Source: Acidobacteriaceae bacterium
GTDB taxonomy: Bacteria; Acidobacteriota; Terriglobia; Terriglobales; SbA1
Length of the DNA: 5,315 bases
Direction: 5' to 3'
Assembly: GCA_003136335.1 (NCBI GenBank)
Contig: PLEA01000300.1
Span: forward strand, 1 to 5,315
Position 1 is the first letter of the stretch, and every line of letters starts with the position of its first letter. Below, in pieces: positions 1 through 5,315 of this stretch. The notes beneath the pieces were generated by a model that was not told where the DNA came from, did not search any database, and saw only the letters and a program-made list of their open reading frames with translations. The translations under genes were made by a program, and so were the position numbers.

Positions 1-378
1 AGCGGCGCCCAATATATGGACATTGCCGCCCAGCTCGAAATCCACGCCAAGCAGGAGCTTGATCATGCCCTGATCCTCTCGCGGCAGATCGACTATCTCG
101 GCAAAATGCCAGCGGTCACTCCCAATCCGGTACGCACATCGAAAAATCCGAAAGATATGCTCCGGTACGACCTCGATAATGAAAACGACACCATTCGCAA
201 TTACCGCGATCGCATCCGGCAATGTGAAACGCTTGGAGAATACGCGATGGCAGAACAGATTCGCCAGATCCTCATGCAGGAGCAGGACCATCAAATCGAT
301 TTAGCCACTGCCCTCGGCGAAGCAGTTCCAGACCTTAGCGGTGGTCCCAAAGGGCGTACCCTGCACAAACGTCGCTAA
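1..378 (+). CDS. ferritin-like / bacterioferritin-family protein, 5' end outside window
   Basis: The reading frame is open from base 1 (first residues SGAQYMDIAAQ) to the TAA at 376-378, so the true start lies to the left; the ATG at 16 is internal. The 125 visible residues cover most of a ferritin four-helix bundle. Diiron-site motifs are present: E-x-x-H at visible residues 19-22 (ELDH, second helix), a Glu at 61 (third helix) and E-x-x-H at 94-97 (EQDH, fourth helix). These match the E51/H54, E94 and E127/H130 ligands of E. coli bacterioferritin; the first-helix Glu would be off the window. The family oxidises and stores iron, or protects against peroxide, in the cytoplasm. The tail after about residue 112 is short and basic (KGRTLHKRR). 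Whether it forms a 24-mer, binds haem or belongs to a smaller ferritin-like subgroup cannot be told without the N-terminus. Confidence 0.87.
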   Translation, partial: SGAQYMDIAAQLEIHAKQELDHALILSRQIDYLGKMPAVTPNPVRTSKNPKDMLRYDLDNENDTIRNYRDRIRQCETLGEYAMAEQIRQILMQEQDHQIDLATALGEAVPDLSGGPKGRTLHKRR

Positions 379-540
379 CGCCGCTCGCATTACCCAATGG
401 AGCGGTCCGTGAAAATTGAATACCGCAGTGGTGGAAACATTGGCAGGAAGGCCGGCGCATAGCTCCCCCACAGAGCGATCCGGAGGCGCACGCCGCATTA
501 CAATTCGGATATGTCACAACAACGGCTGAGGCGATGACGT

Positions 541-2070
541 ATGGCACAAGGAGAAGGCACTCCAAAACTCGATTTCAGGAATGGATTCCCGATGGGCGAT
601 CTTCCCGATGGTAGGATGGTCCTGGGGCAGGCTGATGGCGAGGACGTGATCCTGGTGCGCCGTGGCGGTGACCTTTTCGCGATAGGCGCGCAATGTACTC
701 ACTACCATGGTCCGCTCGCCGACGGTCTGCTCGTTGGTGAAGAAGTGCGCTGTCCGTGGCACCATGCATGTTTTAGCCTTCGAACCGGGGAAGCACTACG
801 TGCGCCGGCGCTGGATCCGGTCACCTGCTGGCGAGTCGAAAGGGTAAGCGACAGAGTGTTCGTCCGGGAGAAGTGCGCCCAGCCCGTCCCAAAATTCGCT
901 ATCGGTCCAAGGAATTCGAAGAGTCTGCCTACCTCAGTTGTAATTGTGGGAGGAGGTGGAGCCGGGTTAGCAGCGGCAGACATGCTCCGTCGTGAAGGAT
1001 ACGACGGCGCCGTGACGATGATTAGCGCGGACGACTCGGCGCCCTATGACCGGCCGAATCTCTCCAAGGATTTCCTCGCGGGCACGGCGCCAGACGATTG
1101 GATTCCACTGCGATCCGCGAAGTATTACCTCGACCGGCGGATTGACCTCGTTCTCGGTTCGCGCGTGTCATCGCTTGACGTCCGGCAGCGGAGCGTCCAG
1201 TTGGAGAACGGGAAGACGTATGGGTTTGGAGCGCTCCTGATAGCAACGGGCGCTGAGCCTGTCAGATTGCGGATCGAGGGGGCCACGGATGCCCAGATTC
1301 ATTACCTGAGCACGTTCGCTGACAGTAGAGCAATTGTTGCCAAAGCTACATCTGCCAAGCGTGTCGTCGTCGTCGGTGCGAGCTTCATTGGCCTTGAGGT
1401 TGCAGCATCATTGCGCGCACGCGGGATCGACGTACATGTGGTGGCGCCTGAGAGTCAACCACTCGAACGGGTGATGGGGAAAGACGTCGGTCTTTTCATA
1501 AGGGGACTTCACGAAGCCCACGGTGTGCTATTTCATTTGGGCGAGACAGTCAGTCACATCGACGGACGCGTTGTCACCTTGAGCAGCGGGACGATCCTCG
1601 ATGCCGATTTAGTGGTTCTGGGTGTGGGTGTGCAACCGGCGGTGGCGCTGGCCGAGCGCGCTGGCCTGATAATTGATCGCGGTATCTCAGTCAATCAGTA
1701 CCTCGAAACAAGCGCGCCTGGAGTTTTCGCTGCGGGCGATGTCGCAAGGTGGCCCGATCCGCACTCCGGCGACCGGATTCGCGTTGAACATTGGGTGGTT
1801 GCCGAGCGTCAAGGGCAAGTAGCGGCGAAGAACATCTTGGGCCGGCAGGAGCCATTCACCGCAGTACCATTCTTTTGGAGCCAGCACTACGATGTCGCTA
1901 TTAACTACGTCGGTCACGCTGAGAAATGGGATGCTGTCGAGTTCGACGGCAATCTCGACGCGCGAGACTGCGCTGTGACCTACAAGTGGCTTGACCGCAC
2001 TCTGGCCGTAGCAACGATCTCGCGCGATTCACGAAGTCTCCAGGTGGAATTGGCAATGGAATCCGAGTAG
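541..2070 (+). CDS. Rieske [2Fe-2S] domain fused to FAD-dependent NAD(P)H ferredoxin reductase (AIFM3-like)
   Basis: A complete 509-residue two-module oxidoreductase. Residues about 10-110 are a Rieske domain with cluster ligands C52-x-H54 (CTHYHGPLA) and C71-x-x-H74 (CPWHHACF). Residues about 130-440 form the pyridine-nucleotide-disulfide-type fold: FAD-binding G137-x-G139-xx-G142, the ferredoxin-reductase motif YDRPNLSKDFLAG at 169-181, ATG at 235-237, the NAD(P)H-binding G279-x-S281-xx-G284-LE, and the second FAD motif with G399-D400. Residues about 443-509 (PFFWSQHYD...) are the reductase C-terminal domain. Length and order match bacterial and animal AIFM3-type proteins. By family knowledge electrons pass from NAD(P)H through FAD to the Rieske cluster; the final acceptor is unknown. 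The ATG at 541 follows GAGG (528-531) with 9 bases between, and an in-frame stop at 535-537 rules out a longer start. It is probably cytoplasmic: no signal peptide is seen. It likely forms an operon with the transporter that begins 12 bases downstream. Confidence 0.94.
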   Translation: MAQGEGTPKLDFRNGFPMGDLPDGRMVLGQADGEDVILVRRGGDLFAIGAQCTHYHGPLADGLLVGEEVRCPWHHACFSLRTGEALRAPALDPVTCWRVERVSDRVFVREKCAQPVPKFAIGPRNSKSLPTSVVIVGGGGAGLAAADMLRREGYDGAVTMISADDSAPYDRPNLSKDFLAGTAPDDWIPLRSAKYYLDRRIDLVLGSRVSSLDVRQRSVQLENGKTYGFGALLIATGAEPVRLRIEGATDAQIHYLSTFADSRAIVAKATSAKRVVVVGASFIGLEVAASLRARGIDVHVVAPESQPLERVMGKDVGLFIRGLHEAHGVLFHLGETVSHIDGRVVTLSSGTILDADLVVLGVGVQPAVALAERAGLIIDRGISVNQYLETSAPGVFAAGDVARWPDPHSGDRIRVEHWVVAERQGQVAAKNILGRQEPFTAVPFFWSQHYDVAINYVGHAEKWDAVEFDGNLDARDCAVTYKWLDRTLAVATISRDSRSLQVELAMESE

Positions 2071-2082
2071 GCAGAAGTGGCC

Positions 2083-3691
2083 ATGAATCCTTCGAGTTTG
2101 TGGCGACCGCTGCGAGTACCAATCTTTCGAAATCTGTTGGCTGCAGATGTCATTTCAGACATCGGCGCCTTCATGCAGAGCACTGGCGCTGCGTGGTTGA
2201 TGGTATCGCTCAATGCGGGTCCGATGTATGTCGCTCTCACGCAAACAGCTTCGTCACTCCCGTTCTTTCTGCTTGCCCTTCCCGCGGGTTCTGCTGGGGA
2301 TATCGTCGATCGCCGCAAACTGATTCTCTTCACTAAAGCCTGGATGGTCTGCGTTGCCATCGCACTGGCCATCCTGACTATTGCTGGTCTGATGTCGCCT
2401 TGGCTCCTGCTTGCGCTAACTAACGTTCGCCCTCTCGGCTGGAGATGCTTTTGAAACACCAACATGGCGCGCGGTTCTTCCCGAGCTAGTGGCAAGAGAG
2501 GACCTGGAGGCGGCTTCGGCGCTCAACGGGATCGAATTCAACCTCGCTCGGGCAGTTGGTCCTGCACTGGCCGGCGTCCTTATTGCCACCGCTGGGGTCG
2601 CCGCGGCATTTGTCGCGAATGTAGTGTCTTTCTTCGGAGTCATCCTGGTCGTTGCGCGATGGAAACGGCCCATTCGAAAACGGACTGCGCCACCGGAGAC
2701 CCTGGGAGGAGCAACGGTAGCTGCGATCCGTTACATTCGCCACTCACCCAAGATTCGAGCCCTGTTGCTTCGGACGGGAGTAGCGATGTTCTTTGGCAGC
2801 GCGCTGTTTGCGCTATTGCCCGCGGTTGCTCGCAGCGTCAGCAATAGCGCGATAGGGTACGGGGTCCTCCTCGGGTCATTCGGGGCGGGCGGGGTTCTCG
2901 GCGCTTTGATATTGCAGCCCGCCCGATCTCGATGGTCGACCGAAACCGTGGTGTCGGGCGGCGTCGCAATCGTGGGGGCCGTGATTGTGACAACAAGTGT
3001 CTTGCATCAGCTAAGCACGCTCGGCCCAGTGATGCTGATAGGAGGTGGAGCATGGATCGTTTTCGTTTCTCTCATCAGCGCACTGGTCCAGAATCTTGCG
3101 CCCGACTGGGTGCGGGCCCGAGTCCAAGCCACTTTCCTTCTGGTCTTTCAGGGAAGCGTGGCTCTTGGAAGTGCAGCTTGGGGTGCGGTTGCACAAAGAG
3201 CGGGAATTCCGACGGCACTTATGTGCGCTGGCTTTGGGACCATCGCTACCGCCTTGCTCGCGCTATTCGCGAAGCTTCCTGACGCGACGTCAGATCTAAG
3301 CCCGTGGAATCATTGGCGGATGCCTGTAGTGGTCAAGGAGGTTGGACCGGAGCTTGAGCGCGGGCCGGTACTGGTCACCGTGGAATACGTGGTTTCCGGT
3401 CAGCATACAGCGGAATTTGTAGAGGCAATCCATCAATATGAACGCGTGCGACGCCGCGATGGTGCATCGCGCTGGGGAATCTTTCACGATACTGAAGTCG
3501 CAGATCGATATTTGGAGATATTCCTGGTTGATTCGTGGGCGGAACATTTACGTCAGCATGAGCGGCTGACGCAAGCGGACCGCAAGCTGGAGCAACGCTT
3601 ACGCAGCTACGTGATCACCGAACCAAGTGTGCGTCACCTTATCTATGCAATGAATGGAGATAGCGGCGATGCCGATGTTTCGCTGCCATAG
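2083..3691 (+). pseudogene. MFS_3 (EntS-like) exporter with C-terminal ferredoxin-like domain, frameshifted
   Basis: Two reading frames together make one Major Facilitator protein of the MFS_3 type. The first (to the TGA at 2452-2454) gives transmembrane segments 1-4, with the loop-2 motif G-x-x-G-D-x-x-D-R-R-K around 2287-2319. The second frame is open from 2420 to the TAG at 3689-3691 and continues directly with LTFALSAGDAFETPTWRAV and the family signature ALNGIEFNLARAVGPALAG. Deleting one of two tandem CTAA units (2416-2423) joins them into about 534 residues, a usual length for the family. From about restored residue 406 (base 3302) a soluble alpha/beta domain follows (RRRDGASRWGIFHDTE, DSWAEHLRQHERLT), as is typical of this subfamily. 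Such proteins export small molecules; the substrate here is unknown. GTG at 2077 is an alternative start. Apart from the shift, 400 codons stay open, so the lesion is recent, a sequencing error, or reversible. Confidence 0.86.
2416..2423 (+). repeat. 4-base tandem duplication CTAA x2 that breaks the exporter frame
   Basis: The sequence reads GCG-CTAA-CTAA-CGTTC. With a single CTAA the codons become GCG CTA ACG TTC GCC CTC (ALTFAL), which continues the transporter helix and enters the second frame exactly. With two copies the first frame runs on for 12 foreign codons to the TGA at 2452. The position of the repeat coincides with the point where family-like sequence leaves one frame and appears in the other. 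Confidence 0.9.
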
Positions 3692-3725
3692 TTACCATCG
3701 GAGCACCGCAACCGACTTCAGCGAG

Positions 3726-3737
3726 GAGTTGCAACTC
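3726..3737. repeat. perfect 12-base palindrome after the exporter gene
   Basis: GAGTTGCAACTC is a perfect inverted repeat without a spacer, in the 147-base gap between the exporter and the Lys-rich gene. It lies about 66 bases upstream of the -35 box at 3803. It has no following T-run and no loop, so it is a poor terminator; it could be a dimeric-regulator site or chance. Confidence 0.4.
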
Positions 3738-3802
3738 ACGCATTGCTTAGGCCTCCTATTGGTGTCTTCTCTGTGCACCCGGAGTATGCGCGCGGCTCAG
3801 CT

Positions 3803-3832
3803 TTGAAAGCAGGGATTTGCCGGTGGTAGACT
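3803..3832 (+). promoter_or_regulatory. sigma70-type promoter, probably giving a leaderless mRNA
   Basis: A -35 box TTGAAA (3803-3808, 5/6 to consensus) is followed after 18 bases by TAGACT (3827-3832, 4/6) with the extended -10 dinucleotide TG at 3824-3825. Transcription normally begins about 7 bases past the -10 box, which is base 3839, the A of the ATG of the downstream gene. There is no Shine-Dalgarno sequence at normal spacing before that ATG (nearest is GGTGG at 3822-3826, 12 bases away), which fits a leaderless transcript. Confidence 0.6.
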
Positions 3833-3838
3833 GCGCCT

Positions 3839-4300
3839 ATGGCCGCTAAAAAGAAAACGAAAACGAAGCACACAAAGCTGAGGAAAACTGCCGCGAAGAA
3901 CGGGAGACTGGTCAAGAAGACGGCACTGGCCAAGAAAAAGCCCTCTTTGAAAAAAGCGGCGGTTAAAACGAAGGCCCCCGGCGAGAAGAAAGGTGGTGCG
4001 AAGACTCCGGGTGCCGCCAGTAAGAGGGCTCCGAGGGGAAATCAGAGCTTGGATGCGGAAGCATTTACACCCCAAGGATCAAGGGCGCGGTTGGCGGGGC
4101 AATCGGGAGATGTGCAGGGATTATCGAACGTCGAAGGTGCGGATTCGGAGAGTGTCGATGAATTAATCGAGGAAGGAAACGCGTTCGAGGCTGATGTCGT
4201 GGCTGGTGTGGAAAGCGCTGGGAACACTGACGAGAAGGAAGTCCGCACGCATGAGGTGCCGGAGGACGATGTTCCCGGCGAATATCTGGACAAAGAGTAA
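3839..4300 (+). CDS. charge-segregated hypothetical protein: Lys/Ala-rich histone-H1-like N-terminus, acidic C-terminus
   Basis: A 153-residue protein in two chemically opposite halves. Residues 1-67 are low-complexity and basic, with about 21 lysines in the first 62 residues and KKAAVKTK/KKTALAKKK-type runs like bacterial histone H1-like and AlgP-type DNA-binding tails. Residues 91-153 hold about 21 Asp/Glu and few basic residues, ending in a segment (EVRTHEVPEDDVPGEYLDKE) that looks ordered and conserved rather than random. No signal peptide, membrane segment or catalytic motif is visible. The basic part plausibly binds nucleic acid; the acidic part may neutralise it or bind a partner. Both are inferences from composition. 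ATG at 3839 is the only sensible start and sits right at the predicted transcription start. The gene is probably monocistronic. I do not recognise a named family. Confidence 0.75.
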   Translation: MAAKKKTKTKHTKLRKTAAKNGRLVKKTALAKKKPSLKKAAVKTKAPGEKKGGAKTPGAASKRAPRGNQSLDAEAFTPQGSRARLAGQSGDVQGLSNVEGADSESVDELIEEGNAFEADVVAGVESAGNTDEKEVRTHEVPEDDVPGEYLDKE

Positions 4301-4343
4301 ACGCGGACTGTCCGGCTGACTAGGATGCCTGGAGCGAACTGGA

Positions 4344-4364
4344 CGACTGACTATGAATCAGTCG
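4344..4364. repeat. stem-loop, 7-base arms, after the Lys-rich gene
   Basis: CGACTGA (4344-4350) and TCAGTCG (4358-4364) are perfect complements around a 7-base loop, 43 bases past the stop codon at 4300. The position suits a transcription terminator, but it is followed by AAAACC instead of a T-run on the + strand, and there is no T-run on the other side for the - strand. It may be a weak 3'-end structure only. Confidence 0.4.
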
Positions 4365-4478
4365 AAAACCACAGCTTTCCTGGCGTTCTTGGGCATCCGG
4401 TATGCCAGTGCTGTGCCAGATTTCAGGGGTTGTAAGCCGTCAAGATCAGCCAGTCGCGGCAGATTCCACACTCGCTAA
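4353..4478 (+). pseudogene. possible scrap of a type-B carboxylesterase N-terminus
   Basis: The 41-codon frame from ATG 4353 to TAA 4476-4478 contains FLGIRYASAVPDFRGCKPSR. This resembles the FLGIPYAxxPVGxLRFRPP segment near the N-terminus of type-B carboxylesterases. The match is short, with small gaps needed, and nothing of the catalytic part follows. It could be chance. If real, it is the leftover of a deleted esterase gene. Confidence 0.22.
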
Positions 4479-4498
4479 GATTTCGAACTGTCACTGGG

Positions 4499-4810
4499 AT
4501 GTCAACTGCTGATCCGTCGTCTTCAGGGCTTACGGCCGAGACCGAGCAACTGATTCAGAATCAGTTGCTCGATCGGGACGTAATGGAACTGATTAGGCTA
4601 ATCAAGAGGATACCTCTTCTCAAGAGAAGTGTGTGGACGGAGCGTCGCTGTGGCTCCGCTCCAGAAAACTTGGGGCACAATGAAGCCGACTGGCGAATGC
4701 TGATCACAAAACTGACGAGCTCTGTGGGAACCCGCGGGATGCTTGTTACGCTTCGTGCGCCAGTTCAGCGCAGAATCGATATCTTCCATCGCGTTTTCAC
4801 TTGGGTATGA
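4499..4810 (+). CDS. doubtful ORF of 103 residues, probably not an intact gene
   Basis: The frame begins with ATG at 4499 and would give MSTADPSSSGLTAETEQLIQ and further residues, with a helix-like first half (DVMELIRLIKRIPLLKR). No Shine-Dalgarno sequence is present upstream. Its middle is built almost wholly of inverted repeats, and its last third (from 4716) overlaps, in another frame, a stretch that clearly encodes the end of an AraC-family regulator. The words DWRML around 4688-4702 resemble the WRMxLA helix of AraC proteins. This ORF may therefore include an earlier part of the same broken regulator, followed by a frameshift. I do not recognise the first 50 residues. A real small gene is possible but less likely. 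Confidence 0.2.
   Translation: MSTADPSSSGLTAETEQLIQNQLLDRDVMELIRLIKRIPLLKRSVWTERRCGSAPENLGHNEADWRMLITKLTSSVGTRGMLVTLRAPVQRRIDIFHRVFTWV
4543..4571. repeat. perfect 29-base palindrome
   Basis: Fourteen bases on each side of the central A at 4557 are perfectly complementary (CGAGCAACTGATTC / GAATCAGTTGCTCG). Four more pairs can form outside (4536-4539 with 4573-4576) if a small asymmetric bulge is allowed. As RNA it would be a 13-pair stem with a 3-base CAG loop. No T-run follows. A palindrome of this length is unlikely by chance in 5 kb. Confidence 0.92.
4590..4658. repeat. four further inverted repeats in series, two mutually exclusive
   Basis: Directly after the 29-base palindrome come: TGATTAG/CTAATCA (4590-4596, 4598-4604); AAGAGG/CCTCTT (4604-4609, 4613-4618, loop ATA); CTTCTC/GAGAAG (4616-4621, 4624-4629, loop AA); and CGGAGC/GCTCCG (4638-4643, 4653-4658). 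The second and third share bases 4616-4618 and cannot both form, as in attenuator-type switches. Each arm alone is short; the close packing is what stands out. Confidence 0.6.
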
Positions 4811-4904
4811 GTCGGAAAGCGCATTCGGTAATGCGTTCAAGCGAGTGATGGGAAAAGCACCCAAGCGCTTTCAACGCGAAGCCTATGGCGAAAATGCCAG
4901 CTGA
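4716..4904 (+). pseudogene. C-terminal remnant of an AraC-family transcriptional regulator
   Basis: The frame open from 4716 to the TGA at 4902-4904 has no proper start codon and encodes SISSIAFSLGYESESAF followed by [18 protein letters not shown]. This is the second helix-turn-helix of the AraC/XylS DNA-binding domain (pattern IAxxxGYxSxxxFxxAFKRxxGxxPxxxR), at the usual distance from a protein C-terminus. The first HTH is missing in this frame. A DWRMLI word in another frame (4688-4705) may be the linker helix that normally precedes it, so one or more frameshifts or an insertion of roughly 35 bases are likely. The rest of the gene (effector-binding domain, first HTH) is not recognisable upstream. 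The intact form would have been a transcriptional activator or repressor, perhaps of the neighbouring oxidoreductase gene. Confidence 0.72.
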
Positions 4905-4950
4905 ACAACCACCTCATGCCGCCCGCCAGGACGCAGCGTTGCCCCACGTC

Positions 4951-4968
4951 TGTTGCGAACGTGCAACA
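4951..4968. promoter_or_regulatory. candidate operator, TGTTGC-N6-GCAACA
   Basis: TGTTGC (4951-4956) and GCAACA (4963-4968) form a perfect interrupted palindrome 51 bases before the LLM oxidoreductase start. A partly matching half, GTTGC-CCC-ACGT (4938-4949), lies just upstream beside GTTGC-GA-ACGT (4952-4962). The size and symmetry suit a dimeric repressor or activator. No clear -35/-10 pair could be placed with it, so its role is open. Confidence 0.35.
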
Positions 4969-5006
4969 AAAGTGCAGGCGCATCATCCAATAGAAGACCG
5001 GATATC

Positions 5007-5011
5007 AGGAG
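5007..5011 (+). promoter_or_regulatory. ribosome binding site of the LLM oxidoreductase gene
   Basis: AGGAG lies 8 bases before the ATG at 5020, a canonical Shine-Dalgarno position that fixes this start. Confidence 0.75.
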
Positions 5012-5019
5012 CCGGAACA

Positions 5020-5315
5020 ATGCAGATCGGCATCGACAGCTTCGCCGCAGCCATCTCTGATCCGGCCACCGGCCTCACGCTCAGCCCCGTCGAGCGCATG
5101 CAGCATCTGCTGGAGGAAATCGAACTCGCCGATCAAGTCGGCCTGGACGTTTTCGGTATCGGAGAACATCACCGCGCCGAGTTCCTCGACTCCGCCCCGG
5201 CAGTGATCCTGGCCGCGGCGGCCGCGCGGACCAAGAACATTCGCCTCACCAGCGCTGTCACCGTTCTCAGCGCCGCCGATCCGGTACGCGTCTTCCAGGA
5301 ATTCGCCACGCTCGA
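5020..5315 (+). CDS. LLM-class (luciferase-like) flavin-dependent oxidoreductase, 3' end outside window
   Basis: The frame is open from ATG 5020 to the right edge, giving the first 98 residues of a family usually about 330-350 long. Visible hallmarks are an N-terminal beta strand (MQIGIDSF), an amphipathic helix ([19 protein letters not shown], residues 26-43), [16 protein letters not shown] (45-60), the [16 protein letters not shown] strand region (69-84) and [12 protein letters not shown] (87-98). These mark the TIM-barrel of bacterial-luciferase-like monooxygenases/oxidoreductases, which use reduced FMN or F420; members with the GEHHRAEF form are generally FMN-type. The substrate is unknown. 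Codons are more consistently G/C-ending than in the upstream region. The start is supported by AGGAG 8 bases before it. It appears to be a separate transcription unit from the upstream genes; what follows it is not visible. Confidence 0.94.
   Translation, partial: MQIGIDSFAAAISDPATGLTLSPVERMQHLLEEIELADQVGLDVFGIGEHHRAEFLDSAPAVILAAAAARTKNIRLTSAVTVLSAADPVRVFQEFATL

Larger units (their letters stand above)
4301..5019. other. gene-poor stretch with gene remnants and inverted repeats
   Basis: About 700 bases between the Lys-rich protein gene and the LLM oxidoreductase gene with no convincing intact gene. It holds a stem-loop (4344-4364), a possible esterase scrap (4353-4478), a doubtful ORF (4499-4810), a chain of palindromes (4543-4658), a clear AraC-family C-terminal remnant (4716-4904), and a possible operator (4951-4968). 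Codons are unevenly used and recognisable protein fragments sit in different frames, which suggests decayed genes rather than a planned spacer. Confidence 0.6.

Noticed and set aside
440..456. TTGGCAGG... as a sigma54 or -35 element in the 379-540 gap
   Set aside because: The -24-like TGGCA is there, but the required GC of a -12 element is not at the right spacing, and no -10 hexamer follows at sigma70 spacing.
499..504. TACAAT as a -10 box for the Rieske reductase gene
   Set aside because: It matches 5 of 6 bases, but no -35-like hexamer lies 16-18 bases upstream and it is only 36 bases before the ATG. A single hexamer is expected by chance.
2416..2454. Programmed ribosomal frameshift in the exporter gene
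   Set aside because: There is no slippery heptamer, no stimulatory structure was evident, and the exact tandem CTAA explains the shift fully as a 4-base insertion.
2489..3691. The second exporter frame as an independent gene starting at GTG 2489
   Set aside because: The GTG lies inside the conserved PELVAREDL segment, no Shine-Dalgarno sequence precedes it, and family-like residues continue upstream to 2420.
3736..4075. Minus-strand ORFs over the Lys-rich gene, rich in Phe and Leu like a membrane protein
   Set aside because: The Phe/Leu runs are simply the complement of the AAG/AAA lysine codons on the + strand.
4344..4370. Rho-independent terminator after the Lys-rich protein gene
   Set aside because: The stem is fair, but it is followed by AAAACC and there is no T-run on either strand.
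4598..4864. Minus-strand ORF opposite the AraC remnant
   Set aside because: It is the antisense shadow of recognisable AraC HTH coding sequence and shows no family-like motifs of its own. The other minus-strand ORFs in the window are shadows of the same kind.
1..5315. tRNA or rRNA genes, CRISPR arrays, complete insertion sequences
   Set aside because: No cloverleaf-like element, regularly spaced repeats, transposase motif or matched terminal inverted repeats with a flanking duplication was found by eye.

Overview
The window looks like a piece of a bacterial chromosome of moderately high GC. All well-supported genes are on the + strand and spaced for bacterial operons. Organism assignment is uncertain. 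The mix of a ferritin-like protein, a Rieske/FAD reductase fusion, an MFS_3-type exporter and a Lys-rich protein with an acidic tail, plus a good sigma70-type promoter apparently feeding a leaderless start, would fit a soil bacterium such as an acidobacterium or proteobacterium. No marker gene settles this.

Layout. (1) 1-378: C-terminal part of a ferritin/bacterioferritin-like protein that runs off the left edge. (2) 541-2070: complete oxidoreductase with an N-terminal Rieske [2Fe-2S] domain fused to an FAD/NAD(P)H ferredoxin-reductase module (AIFM3-like). (3) 2083-3691, 12 bases later: an MFS exporter of the MFS_3/EntS-like family with a C-terminal ferredoxin-like (antibiotic-biosynthesis-monooxygenase-like) domain. 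It is broken into two frames by a 4-base tandem duplication, CTAACTAA at 2416-2423. Removing one CTAA restores one uninterrupted protein. (4) 3839-4300: a 153-residue charge-segregated protein with a histone-H1-like lysine-rich N-terminus and a strongly acidic C-terminus. A TTGAAA-N18-TAGACT promoter sits so close that the predicted transcript begins at the ATG. (5) 4301-5019: about 700 bases without a convincing intact gene. They hold a decayed AraC-family regulator C-terminus (clear), a possible esterase N-terminal scrap (weak), a doubtful ORF, and a chain of back-to-back inverted repeats that includes a perfect 29-base palindrome. (6) 5020-right edge: the start of an LLM-class (luciferase-like) flavin-dependent oxidoreductase, preceded by a good ribosome binding site and a possible operator.

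How the genes may work together. The Rieske reductase and the MFS transporter are close enough to be co-transcribed, which suggests a redox/export pair, but neither substrate can be read from sequence. The ferritin-like protein and the Rieske reductase both deal with iron or redox chemistry, but a 162-base gap separates them. The LLM oxidoreductase appears to be a separate unit whose upstream neighbour was once an AraC-type regulator gene.

The points most worth a second look are the clean 4-base duplication in the exporter, the palindrome chain at 4543-4658, the AraC remnant, and the leaderless, charge-split protein gene.
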